From NCBI GenBank assembly GCA_902598655.1, contig CACKCQ010000001.1:178360-242359 (forward strand): a stretch of 64,000 bases of DNA, given 5' to 3'. How positions within the stretch are numbered: the stretch's first letter is position 1; every line of letters starts with the position of its first letter. Positions 56,189-64,000 of this stretch are shown piece after piece. Source of the DNA: an uncultured Pelagibacteraceae bacterium. GTDB taxonomy: Bacteria > Pseudomonadota > Alphaproteobacteria > Pelagibacterales > Pelagibacteraceae. The notes under the pieces were generated by a model. It was not told where the DNA came from, ran no database searches, and worked only from the letters and a program-made list of their open reading frames with translations. The position numbers were made by a program, and so were the translations under genes.

Positions 56189-58848
56189 AAATTTAGTGAA
56201 ATATCTCTATGTATTGAATTACATTTAGATACATAGATAGCTTGCTCTTTGGTTAGTTTAGACTGCAACCTTAGTCCAATTGTTTCTTTGATTGCATTAT
56301 TATATTCCTCAAGTTTTGGCATTAAGTTTTCTTTAGCATTTGCTCTCCAGCTAACTTCTTTATTGAATAACTCAACAACTTCTTTTGATTTTGTTCTAAT
56401 CGCCATTGGATCAAGTTCGTCTGAGTCAACCATTGATAATAAATCATCTACACTATTTAAAAATTCATCCATTCCAGAGATCTCACTCAACTTGTCAAAC
56501 AATCCATCCATAATTGTAACTGATCTTTCATATACTTTTGTATTACTTTCCATAGCTATAAAATAATCTAACTGTTTAATATCTTTTGATACTTCTTGAA
56601 GTTTTACTCCATCGTTTATAAACATTGCGAACTGATCAAGTAGATCATAGGCTTCATCTACATTCTTTCTATATCTTTTTGTTGTTGTATTTTTAGCTTT
56701 ATTTATTTTGTCGAATTCTGAATTCTTAGCTTGCCAAGTTTCTGGGATTGAGTTTTGAATTTCCTCAATTTCAAGTTTTACATCCTCAATTCTTAATTCT
56801 ATTTTATTTTTTTCATCTAATTCGTCATCATCTAAATTTCTAATTTCTGCTTTATATTTTTCTATTTTTTTATTTAATTTAAGTATTTTCTTTTGCTTTT
56901 TTCTAACAGTGAAATGCAGATCCCTATAATCAACAGCATATGCGTTGTATTCGACCTCAACTTTTTTTAATTTATCGACTAAAGCAAAAGTTCCTAATGC
57001 ACTATCAAAATGATCTTCTAAAATTTCCATTTTATCATCTGGCAGATTAGTTGGTGCCTCAGATTGAAATTTTAATATTGCATTTTTAATTGTCTCACCG
57101 TTTGTATCAAATCTTGCAAATTTGTACTCTTGCAAACAGTACTGTAATTTTGGATTCATTGGTGGAGGAGCAACATTCGAAGTTAAATATACCCTATTTG
57201 GCAGATAATTTACTAAGCTAGGGTATGCACCAACTATTCCCAATCCTATAAGCTGAAGAATTATAAAAGGCACAACACCTTTCCAAATATCAAGTGTTTT
57301 AACAATTTTGGGAGCTACACCTTTCAAATAAAAGAGTGCAAATCCAAATGGCGGCGTTAAGAATGAAGTCTGTAAGTTAACACCAATCATAACTCCCAAC
57401 CAAACGGCTGTGACGTTAGCCCCTGTTTCAGCTAATAATATTGGTGCAATTATTGGAACAACAACAACTGCAATTTCAATAAAGTCTAGGAAAAATCCTA
57501 GCAAGAAAATTACAATCATCACAACAACAAATTGTGTCCAAAAACCGCCTGGTAAATCTTGTAAAAAGTCTCTTACTAATTCTTCTCCCCCAAAAGCTCT
57601 AAATCCTGAAGTAAGCATTGCTGCTCCTAAAAGGATAATAAATACCATTGAAGTAGTCACGCAAGTTTCTGTTACAACTTCTTTTAAAACATTTTCTGTT
57701 TTAAAAGTTCTCCAAAAACTCCAACCTATTCCGTATACAAGTATGACCACAAAGAAAGCGGTAATAAAGATTGCGCTTAAATCTCTTTCCTCCAAATTTT
57801 TTACATTTAATTCATAATTTGAAGCAAAGAATGTAATTGGAATTAAAGATCCAATAATTAAAATTAAAGGATAGAACGCACTTTTCTTTCCTTCATATAA
57901 TCTATAACCAGCCATCAAAGTGGCACCAATTGCTCCAATTGAACCTGCTTGGTTTACTGTAGCAATACCCATTAAAATTGAACCTAATACAGCGAATATT
58001 AATGCAAGTGGTGGTATGATAATTACAACTACTCTTAACCAAAATTTTAAATCAAAATTTCCTTTAAATGGAACTGGCGGTGCAACACCTTTCTTTATTC
58101 TGGCAAAAATAAATACATAGATCATATAAAGAGCAACTAAGACAAGGCCTGGTAAAAGTGCTCCTAAGAACATATCACCTGCACTTGATGAACCTACTCT
58201 AAATTCACCTGGCATATTAAATTCACCAGTTAAGGCTTTATAATCATTTTGTCTTAAATTGTTTGCAACATCAGATGCACTTGCCAACTGGTCAGCAATA
58301 ATAATTAAAACAATTGATGGAGGAATAATTTGACCCAATGTTCCTGATGAACAAACTATTCCACTAGCAAGTTGTCTGTCATACTTGTTATTTAACATCG
58401 TTGGTAACGAGATTAGTCCCATCGCAATTACAGTTGCTCCAACGATACCAGTCGTTGCTGCTAATAGAGCTCCAACAAATATAACAGAAATTCCCAAACC
58501 ACCAGGAATTGGTCCAAACAATTGGCCCATTGTTATTAATAAGTCTTCGGCAATTTTTGATTTTTGAAGCATAATTCCCATGAAAATAAATAAAGGAATT
58601 GCGATCAAAGTATCTGTTTCTACATCCCAGTAATTACTCCTAAAATTTGTAATACCAGCAACGAGCCATTCTATAGGTCCATCTACAGCAAAAAAGGCAC
58701 TGGAGTCTCCCTCAAATATGTAGCCAAAAAATGCAGCTAAACCAATTGCAATTATAGCTGAACCAGGTAGTGCAAAAGCAACCGGGTAACCAGATGCAAG
58801 AGCAACAATCATTATCACAACTAGAACAGCTAAAAAGAATGTTTCCAT
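56185..58848 (-). CDS. dctM: TRAP transporter large permease (DctM) with long charged C-terminal extension
   Basis: DctM motifs 'PLFIFMGIMLQKSKIAEDLL', 'GVIGVNLQTSFLTPPFGFALFYLKG'-type segment; 887 aa, with roughly the last 330 aa hydrophilic and coiled-coil-like. Confidence 0.9.
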   Translation of the reverse strand: METFFLAVLVVIMIVALASGYPVAFALPGSAIIAIGLAAFFGYIFEGDSSAFFAVDGPIEWLVAGITNFRSNYWDVETDTLIAIPLFIFMGIMLQKSKIAEDLLITMGQLFGPIPGGLGISVIFVGALLAATTGIVGATVIAMGLISLPTMLNNKYDRQLASGIVCSSGTLGQIIPPSIVLIIIADQLASASDVANNLRQNDYKALTGEFNMPGEFRVGSSSAGDMFLGALLPGLVLVALYMIYVFIFARIKKGVAPPVPFKGNFDLKFWLRVVVIIIPPLALIFAVLGSILMGIATVNQAGSIGAIGATLMAGYRLYEGKKSAFYPLILIIGSLIPITFFASNYELNVKNLEERDLSAIFITAFFVVILVYGIGWSFWRTFKTENVLKEVVTETCVTTSMVFIILLGAAMLTSGFRAFGGEELVRDFLQDLPGGFWTQFVVVMIVIFLLGFFLDFIEIAVVVVPIIAPILLAETGANVTAVWLGVMIGVNLQTSFLTPPFGFALFYLKGVAPKIVKTLDIWKGVVPFIILQLIGLGIVGAYPSLVNYLPNRVYLTSNVAPPPMNPKLQYCLQEYKFARFDTNGETIKNAILKFQSEAPTNLPDDKMEILEDHFDSALGTFALVDKLKKVEVEYNAYAVDYRDLHFTVRKKQKKILKLNKKIEKYKAEIRNLDDDELDEKNKIELRIEDVKLEIEEIQNSIPETWQAKNSEFDKINKAKNTTTKRYRKNVDEAYDLLDQFAMFINDGVKLQEVSKDIKQLDYFIAMESNTKVYERSVTIMDGLFDKLSEISGMDEFLNSVDDLLSMVDSDELDPMAIRTKSKEVVELFNKEVSWRANAKENLMPKLEEYNNAIKETIGLRLQSKLTKEQAIYVSKCNSIHRDISLNF

Positions 58849-58851
58849 AAT

Positions 58852-59841
58852 TTAATTTTTGACACCTTTTAAAATTTTGTGACTACTTTCCATAAAATAG
58901 CTAGTAAATTGAATTAACATCGTAACAGCAAAAACAGCTAGATAAACAGCCATCAAATATAAAAGATAGAGACCATTAGATCCTTGTTGCGTAACTTCAA
59001 AAGCTACAACAGGACCATTTATAATGCTGGCTTTTCCGTTTAGACCTAAAAATATAACTATTAATGTAAGTGGTACTCCTAGAACTGCCGATCCAACCAT
59101 ATTTGTCCATGCCTTCTTTTTTTCACTAAAAGAAGAATAGAGTACGTCAACTCTTACGTGCCCTTCATGAATTAAAGCGTATGCACTAGCAAATAAGTAA
59201 AGTGCAGCATACCAAAATCTAACTAGATCCCCTTGAAATGCTTGTTCGTATGAAAATATAAATCTTGATAATACAATTACGAATTCACTTACTACAACCA
59301 ATACTGCTAGCCAAATAAAGCCAACTGATTTCGTAAAATATCCAATCACGAAAGAAATTAATATTATTGGAAAGTGAATATAAGTAATTCTGACTGGGGC
59401 TTTAACCATCAATGCTTTTACTTCAGGACTGAAGATTGCTTCCCATAATCTTTCAACAACCATAAAAGATATAACAAAGTCAGCTACGCCAACTAAAAAT
59501 ACTGCCCAAAATGATGATCTAACAAGATATGCTGAAAATCTTGATAAAATTTTTGAATCTTGCTCCAAAGTTTGACTGTATGTTTTAAAAACATAAAAAA
59601 CGACTGCAGCAATACAAATCAAATACAATCCGATTTGCATATAACCATAATTTAAATCAGATCCCTCTAGAGCTTTTTTCTTATATCCAAACATCTCATG
59701 ATGCGAAAAAATTTTTTTTATTCCTGGCCAATCACTCCAAACTGTTAAAACATTATTAATAAGAAATGCTAAAGTGAAAGCTAAAACTGAATAACTGATT
59801 ATTCTAAGATATAGAGGAAGATTTGAATTTTTTGTCACCAT
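58852..59841 (-). CDS. dctQ: TRAP transporter small permease (DctQ), enlarged
   Basis: C-terminal DctQ-like 'RFWYAALYLFASAYALIHEGHVRVDVLYSSFSEKKKAW'; 329 aa with extra N-terminal hydrophobic segments. Confidence 0.88.
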   Translation of the reverse strand: MVTKNSNLPLYLRIISYSVLAFTLAFLINNVLTVWSDWPGIKKIFSHHEMFGYKKKALEGSDLNYGYMQIGLYLICIAAVVFYVFKTYSQTLEQDSKILSRFSAYLVRSSFWAVFLVGVADFVISFMVVERLWEAIFSPEVKALMVKAPVRITYIHFPIILISFVIGYFTKSVGFIWLAVLVVVSEFVIVLSRFIFSYEQAFQGDLVRFWYAALYLFASAYALIHEGHVRVDVLYSSFSEKKKAWTNMVGSAVLGVPLTLIVIFLGLNGKASIINGPVVAFEVTQQGSNGLYLLYLMAVYLAVFAVTMLIQFTSYFMESSHKILKGVKN

Positions 59842-59842
59842 A

Positions 59843-59856
59843 GTATTTTAAAATAC
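59843..59856. repeat. Perfect 14-bp palindrome GTATTTTAAAATAC directly upstream of dctQ start
   Basis: Read directly from sequence; ends one base before the dctQ start codon (CAT at 59839-59841 on +). Confidence 0.9.
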
Positions 59857-59885
59857 CTAAGTAATACTCGATTTTGTTTAAAAAA

Positions 59886-59909
59886 AAAGGGCCCAATTAA
59901 GGGCCCTTT
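59886..59909 (-). terminator. Intercistronic terminator/attenuator between dctP and dctQ
   Basis: AAAGGGCCC-AATTAA-GGGCCCTTT: 9-bp stem, followed on the minus strand by a T run. Confidence 0.85.
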
Positions 59910-59929
59910 AATAACTAAATTTAGTTAGA

Positions 59930-61060
59930 TTACATTCCTAATGCTCTGTTTCTTTGAGAAATGTAAGGTGAGTCAGACAAGTTGGTCCAAGAACCAATGT
60001 CTTTTCTAGCCTGTAAGAAACTAGAGTGGATTCTCTCAGCGAGACCACTGCTTGCTCTTGTTTCCTCAAATACTTCATTAGCAGCTTTAGCAAAACCATC
60101 ATAAACTTTGTCGCTAAACTTCTCTAGTTTAACACCATGATCGTTTATTAATCTTGCAAGCGCAGCACCATTTTTAGCGTTGTACTCTGACATCATAACG
60201 TCATTTTCCATCGCAGCTGCAGCTTCAATTAATAGCTGATCTGATTTTGATAAGCTTGTAAACCAAGATTTGTTAGTACCACATGCTAACATAGATCCTG
60301 GCTCGTGCATTCCAGGATAGTAGTAGTATTTAGCAGCTTCTTGGAATTTCATAGCTTCATCATTCCATGGACCTACCCACTCTGTTGCATCAATTGCACC
60401 AGAAACAAGGTTTTCGTAAATTTGTCCACCAGGAAGTGAAACTGGAGATCCTCCAAGTTTACCGATAACTTGTCCACCTAATCCAGGCATACGCATTTTA
60501 AGACCTTTGAAGTCATTAGGGCTTCTAATTTTCTTGTTAAACCATCCACCCATTTGAACTCCTGTGCTTCCACACATAAAGTTTTTTAGACCGAATTTGT
60601 CTGATAGTTCATCCCATAATTGTTGACCACCAGCAAATCTAATCCATGCGTTCATTTCAGTGTAAGTGAAACCGAAAGGTACAGCTGTAAAGTAACCCCA
60701 AGCTGGATCTTTTTTAACCCAGTAGTAGTCAGCAGCGTGATACATTTGCGAGTTACCTGAAGCAACTTCATCAAATGAGTCAAACGCTTTAACCCTCTCG
60801 TTTGCTGCATAGTAAGTGACTTGAATTCTTCCATCACTCATGTCTGTAATTCTTTGAGCAAATCTTTGCGCACCAGTTCCTAAACCTGGGAAATCTCTTC
60901 CCCATGTAGCTACCATAGAAGCTTCAATTCTTTCTTTGGCAACGGCTGGAGCAGCTAAAGATGATGCAGCTACAGCAGCAACACCAGTCGCAGCAGCAGC
61001 CTTAAAGAATTTACGTCTTGAAGGAGTTTTACCCTTCAATAGTTTTTTTTCTTTAATCAT
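59930..61060 (-). CDS. dctP: TRAP transporter substrate-binding protein (DctP), Tat-type signal
   Basis: 'TPSRRKFFKAAAATGVAAVAASSLAAPAVA' twin-arginine leader; 'DATEWVGPWNDEAMKFQEAAKYYYYPGMHEPGS' typical of the family; strong SD AGAGGAG upstream. Confidence 0.93.
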   Translation of the reverse strand: MIKEKKLLKGKTPSRRKFFKAAAATGVAAVAASSLAAPAVAKERIEASMVATWGRDFPGLGTGAQRFAQRITDMSDGRIQVTYYAANERVKAFDSFDEVASGNSQMYHAADYYWVKKDPAWGYFTAVPFGFTYTEMNAWIRFAGGQQLWDELSDKFGLKNFMCGSTGVQMGGWFNKKIRSPNDFKGLKMRMPGLGGQVIGKLGGSPVSLPGGQIYENLVSGAIDATEWVGPWNDEAMKFQEAAKYYYYPGMHEPGSMLACGTNKSWFTSLSKSDQLLIEAAAAMENDVMMSEYNAKNGAALARLINDHGVKLEKFSDKVYDGFAKAANEVFEETRASSGLAERIHSSFLQARKDIGSWTNLSDSPYISQRNRALGM

Positions 61061-61129
61061 TATTTCTCCTCTTTAAGTTAATTAACTGATGCATTTAAAG
61101 CATATATGTTTCTTAGAGTCATTTTAAAA

Positions 61130-61148
61130 AAGTGAGGATTTTTCACTT
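61130..61148 (-). terminator. Terminator-like hairpin downstream of the amidase
   Basis: Minus strand AAGTGA-AAAATCC-TCACTT followed by T run; 6-bp stem only. Confidence 0.5.
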
Positions 61149-61150
61149 AA

Positions 61151-61169
61151 TTACAATCTATGATTGTAA
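61151..61169. promoter_or_regulatory. Candidate operator: perfect 8-bp inverted repeat TTACAATC-TAT-GATTGTAA upstream of dctP
   Basis: Read directly from sequence; located in the amidase-dctP spacer. Confidence 0.6.
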
Positions 61170-61186
61170 ATGTTTATGAATTATCT

Positions 61187-62485
61187 TTAATTATTGAATA
61201 TTTTGGCATGATTTAACATGCTTAGATCTTCAAATTGTTTGCCTATAATTTGAACTCCTAAAGGCAAATTTTTTTCGCCTTTTAAAATTGGCAGTGAAAT
61301 GCAGGGCACATGTGCAAGAGACCAAATCTTATTAAATTCTGGACTCCCAGTTGTCTTAAATCCTTTATCAGCAATTCCACAACTACTTGGCGTTATAATT
61401 GCATCAAACCTTTCAAATATACTATCTAAGTTTTTTGAGTATGTTCTCATCGCATCTAAAGCTAAAGCATAATCTTTTGCCGAATGTTTTAGTCCGTTAA
61501 TAATTGCTCTCTTAATTTCTATAGAAAGTTTTCCTTTTGAAGTTTTGTAATAATGATGGAAATTTTGAGCCATCTCTGTCTCATATATAATTGTATGACA
61601 ATCAATCATATCTTCAAAATATTTAGGAGCAGTCTCAACCTTTACCATTTTTTTATTATTTAAAATAAATTTGTTAAATGATTTTTTTGAAATACTGTCA
61701 ACATTTCTCCAGCGTTTGGTTTTATAAAAAACAAATTTTGATTTTTTTATTTTAATTTTTTTATTAAGAAAATTAATATTTGTTGTTGTTTCATCTGCAT
61801 CGTCTCTAGCAAACAAAACTTTCGATAATAGTGCTACATCACTAATTGTTTTTCCAAATACTCCGACTTGATCTAAATTATATGATGTTTGCAAAACACC
61901 ATTTCTAGAAATTAATCCATAGGTAGGTTTATAACCAACAACTCCACAATAAGAGGCTGGCCTGATTACAGATCCACCCGTTTGAGTTCCAATTGATAAT
62001 GGTGCCATATCAGATGCAATAACAGCTGCAGAGCCACTAGATGAACCTCCTGGTGTTCTTGAATAATCATGTGGGTTTTTAGTTTTTGATGGGGATAAGA
62101 AAGCTAATTCACAAGTTACAGTTTTACCCATAATTATTGCTCCAGCCTTTTTTAAGAGCTCAACAATTTTAGCATCTGAATTATTCTTTTTTTTTAATTT
62201 TATTCTTGCACCATATTTTGTTGGCATTTCAGATGTTGAGATAATATCTTTAAGTGCTACTGGTAGACCATGCAAAACACCTAAAGATTTTAATTTTTTT
62301 CTCTGATTATCAGATTTTTTTGCGTCACTTAGGAGTTTTTTTTCATTAAAATATTCCCAAGCTTGAATATTCTTATCATATTTTTTTTTTTGATTGATAT
62401 ATGCTTTACAAAGTTCAACGGAAGTTAATTGTTTATTTTTAAGTTTTTTTAAAAGTTGTTGTGCTGATAAATTTAGGAGTTTCAT
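61187..62485 (-). CDS. Amidase signature family protein
   Basis: 'SRTPGGSSSGSAAVIASDMAPLSIGTQTGGSVIRPASYCGVVGYKPTYGLISR', catalytic 'GLPVALKDII'. Confidence 0.93.
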   Translation of the reverse strand: MKLLNLSAQQLLKKLKNKQLTSVELCKAYINQKKKYDKNIQAWEYFNEKKLLSDAKKSDNQRKKLKSLGVLHGLPVALKDIISTSEMPTKYGARIKLKKKNNSDAKIVELLKKAGAIIMGKTVTCELAFLSPSKTKNPHDYSRTPGGSSSGSAAVIASDMAPLSIGTQTGGSVIRPASYCGVVGYKPTYGLISRNGVLQTSYNLDQVGVFGKTISDVALLSKVLFARDDADETTTNINFLNKKIKIKKSKFVFYKTKRWRNVDSISKKSFNKFILNNKKMVKVETAPKYFEDMIDCHTIIYETEMAQNFHHYYKTSKGKLSIEIKRAIINGLKHSAKDYALALDAMRTYSKNLDSIFERFDAIITPSSCGIADKGFKTTGSPEFNKIWSLAHVPCISLPILKGEKNLPLGVQIIGKQFEDLSMLNHAKIFNN

Positions 62486-62492
62486 TTATCTC

Positions 62493-63578
62493 TTAAACTA
62501 ATTTTTCATCAGAATAAACGCAACATTTCTCTGGTGGAAAATATAAATTTAATTCTCCGTCTGGAATGGGTTTTTCTCTTTCTACTTTTGACTTAATCAC
62601 TAAATCACCCATTTTTCCTGTGAGGAGCTTAAAATTACCAAAGTCCTCAACTCTTGTGAGTTTAATTTTAACTGTATTACTTTTTTCTTTTTCAGCCAAT
62701 TCTATGAACTCGGATCTAATTCCCAGTTTAACATTTTTATCTTTTAAATTTCCTAAATTTGAATTTGTCTTAATAGTGGTATCATTAATTTTTACTTCAT
62801 GATCAGAGGATACAGTTGAATGAAAAATATTCATCGCAGGAGAGCCAATAAAATAACCGACAAAAGTTGTTTTAGGTTTTTCAAATAAATCTTTTGGCAA
62901 TCCAACTTGCACGATTTCACCTTGATCCATAACAATTATATTTTCGGCAAAAGTCATAGCTTCGTTTTGATCATGAGTTACATAAACCAATGTTGTTTTA
63001 TATTGTTCATTGATTTCTTTTAAGTTTCTTCGAAGTCTAAATTTTAAATCTGGGTCTATAACCGTAAGAGGTTCGTCCATTAAAACAGCAGCAACATCTT
63101 CTCGAACTAAACCTCTGCCTAAAGAGATAAGTTGTTTTTGATCAGCCGTTAATTTTCTTGCTGGTGAGTTTAAAAATGAAGATAAATTTAAAGTATCTGA
63201 AACTGCTTTTACTCTTTCTTCAATTTTTTCTTTTGTAAATTCCCTACATCTTAGTGGGAAAGCTAAATTATCATAAACTGTCATTGTATTGTAAATTACT
63301 GGGAATTGGAAAACCTGTGCAATATTTCTATCTTCTGTTTTTAAATCGGTTACAGGGGTTTCATCGAATAATATTTCACCTTTTGATGGCCTCACTAGTC
63401 CAGAAACAATGTTTAACATTGTAGTTTTTCCACACCCAGAAGGTCCCAAAATTGCATACCGCTTGCCATTTTCCCAAGTCATTGAAAACGGATTAAGGGC
63501 ATATGTTGGTTTTGGATCTAGAGGATTATAAGTATGAGAAATATTAGATAAATCAATTTTAGCCATTTGTTCCTCCAT
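62493..63578 (-). CDS. ABC transporter ATP-binding protein (UgpC/MalK-like), degenerate signature motif
   Basis: Walker A 'GPSGCGKTT', Walker B 'AVLMDEPL', 'VTHDQNEAMTFAENIIVMDQGEIVQVG'; C-terminal TOBE-like region; start may be the internal MAK at about 63566. Confidence 0.9.
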   Translation of the reverse strand: MEEQMAKIDLSNISHTYNPLDPKPTYALNPFSMTWENGKRYAILGPSGCGKTTMLNIVSGLVRPSKGEILFDETPVTDLKTEDRNIAQVFQFPVIYNTMTVYDNLAFPLRCREFTKEKIEERVKAVSDTLNLSSFLNSPARKLTADQKQLISLGRGLVREDVAAVLMDEPLTVIDPDLKFRLRRNLKEINEQYKTTLVYVTHDQNEAMTFAENIIVMDQGEIVQVGLPKDLFEKPKTTFVGYFIGSPAMNIFHSTVSSDHEVKINDTTIKTNSNLGNLKDKNVKLGIRSEFIELAEKEKSNTVKIKLTRVEDFGNFKLLTGKMGDLVIKSKVEREKPIPDGELNLYFPPEKCCVYSDEKLV

Positions 63579-64000
63579 ATGGCGATGAAACTAATTTTTC
63601 ATCTTCTCCAAAAGCATAAAACTTATTTGCATTAAAATTTATTTTTACTTTCTCATGTATTTTAAAATTCATTACTTCCTCGATTAATGCAATTATTTTT
63701 GAGTTTCCTCTTTTTAGGTGGAGCAATGTTTCTGACCCACTAATTTCTGCTAATTCTATTTCGAATTCTTCACCATTCTCATCAAGTTTAATTTCTGAAG
63801 CTCTAATTCCAAAATTATAATCTCTATCTTCTAAATTCTTAAAATGATTTGGAATTTCTAAAGAAATATTCTCAAAATTTAGATTTTTTGAATTTTTTGA
63901 ACCCTTCAGAACATTCATTGGTGGATCATTTGATATTTCTGCAACTTTTAAATTAGATGGATTTTCAAAAATCTCTTTGGCAGGCCCTTTTTGTAATACC
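63559..64000 (-). CDS. Second ABC ATP-binding protein, C-terminal part (5' end outside window)
   Basis: Frame stays open to the edge: '...LQKGPAKEIFENPSNLKVAEISNDPPMNVLKGSKN...' matches the end of the UgpC/MalK ATPase domain before TOBE; the M in the ORF track is internal. Confidence 0.8.
   Translation of the reverse strand, partial: VLQKGPAKEIFENPSNLKVAEISNDPPMNVLKGSKNSKNLNFENISLEIPNHFKNLEDRDYNFGIRASEIKLDENGEEFEIELAEISGSETLLHLKRGNSKIIALIEEVMNFKIHEKVKINFNANKFYAFGEDEKLVSSPYGGTNG

Noticed and set aside
57410-57817. 135-aa plus-strand ORF, and other ORFs antisense to dctM (56249, 57920, 58385)
   Set aside because: Antisense to a clear transporter gene, low-complexity T/I/S-rich translation, no recognisable motif.

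Overview
AT-rich, gene-dense 64 kb window with the gene content and order of a streamlined marine alphaproteobacterium, very probably SAR11 / Candidatus Pelagibacter (taxonomy is inference). It is almost entirely coding. Left part: Trk/MFS/NlpC-P60, tyrA-hisC, metX-metW, gloB, rplU-rpmA-obg-proB-proA-nadD-rsfS-ctpA-rppH. Middle: atpHAGDC, priA, then a minus-strand run of 22 genes (about 25 kb, largest gap 65 bp) that joins ffh-rpsP-trmD-rplS, leuCDB, a DMSP-demethylation set dmdCBA, asd, sdhCDAB, mmsA, mdh, sucCDAB and lpdA. Right part: dapF-ftsY, small transporters, a ggt/CoA-ligase/PanE-like set, a TRAP transporter with enlarged membrane subunits, an amidase and two ABC ATPases. No rRNA, tRNA, CRISPR array or mobile element was recognised. 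The strongest non-coding signals are a SAM-II-like riboswitch upstream of metX, a compact GC-rich multi-hairpin leader upstream of ffh with mutually exclusive pairings, and dyad-rich spacers in the TRAP operon. All five convergent gene pairs meet or overlap at their stop codons, two of them through the same TTAATTAA palindrome.
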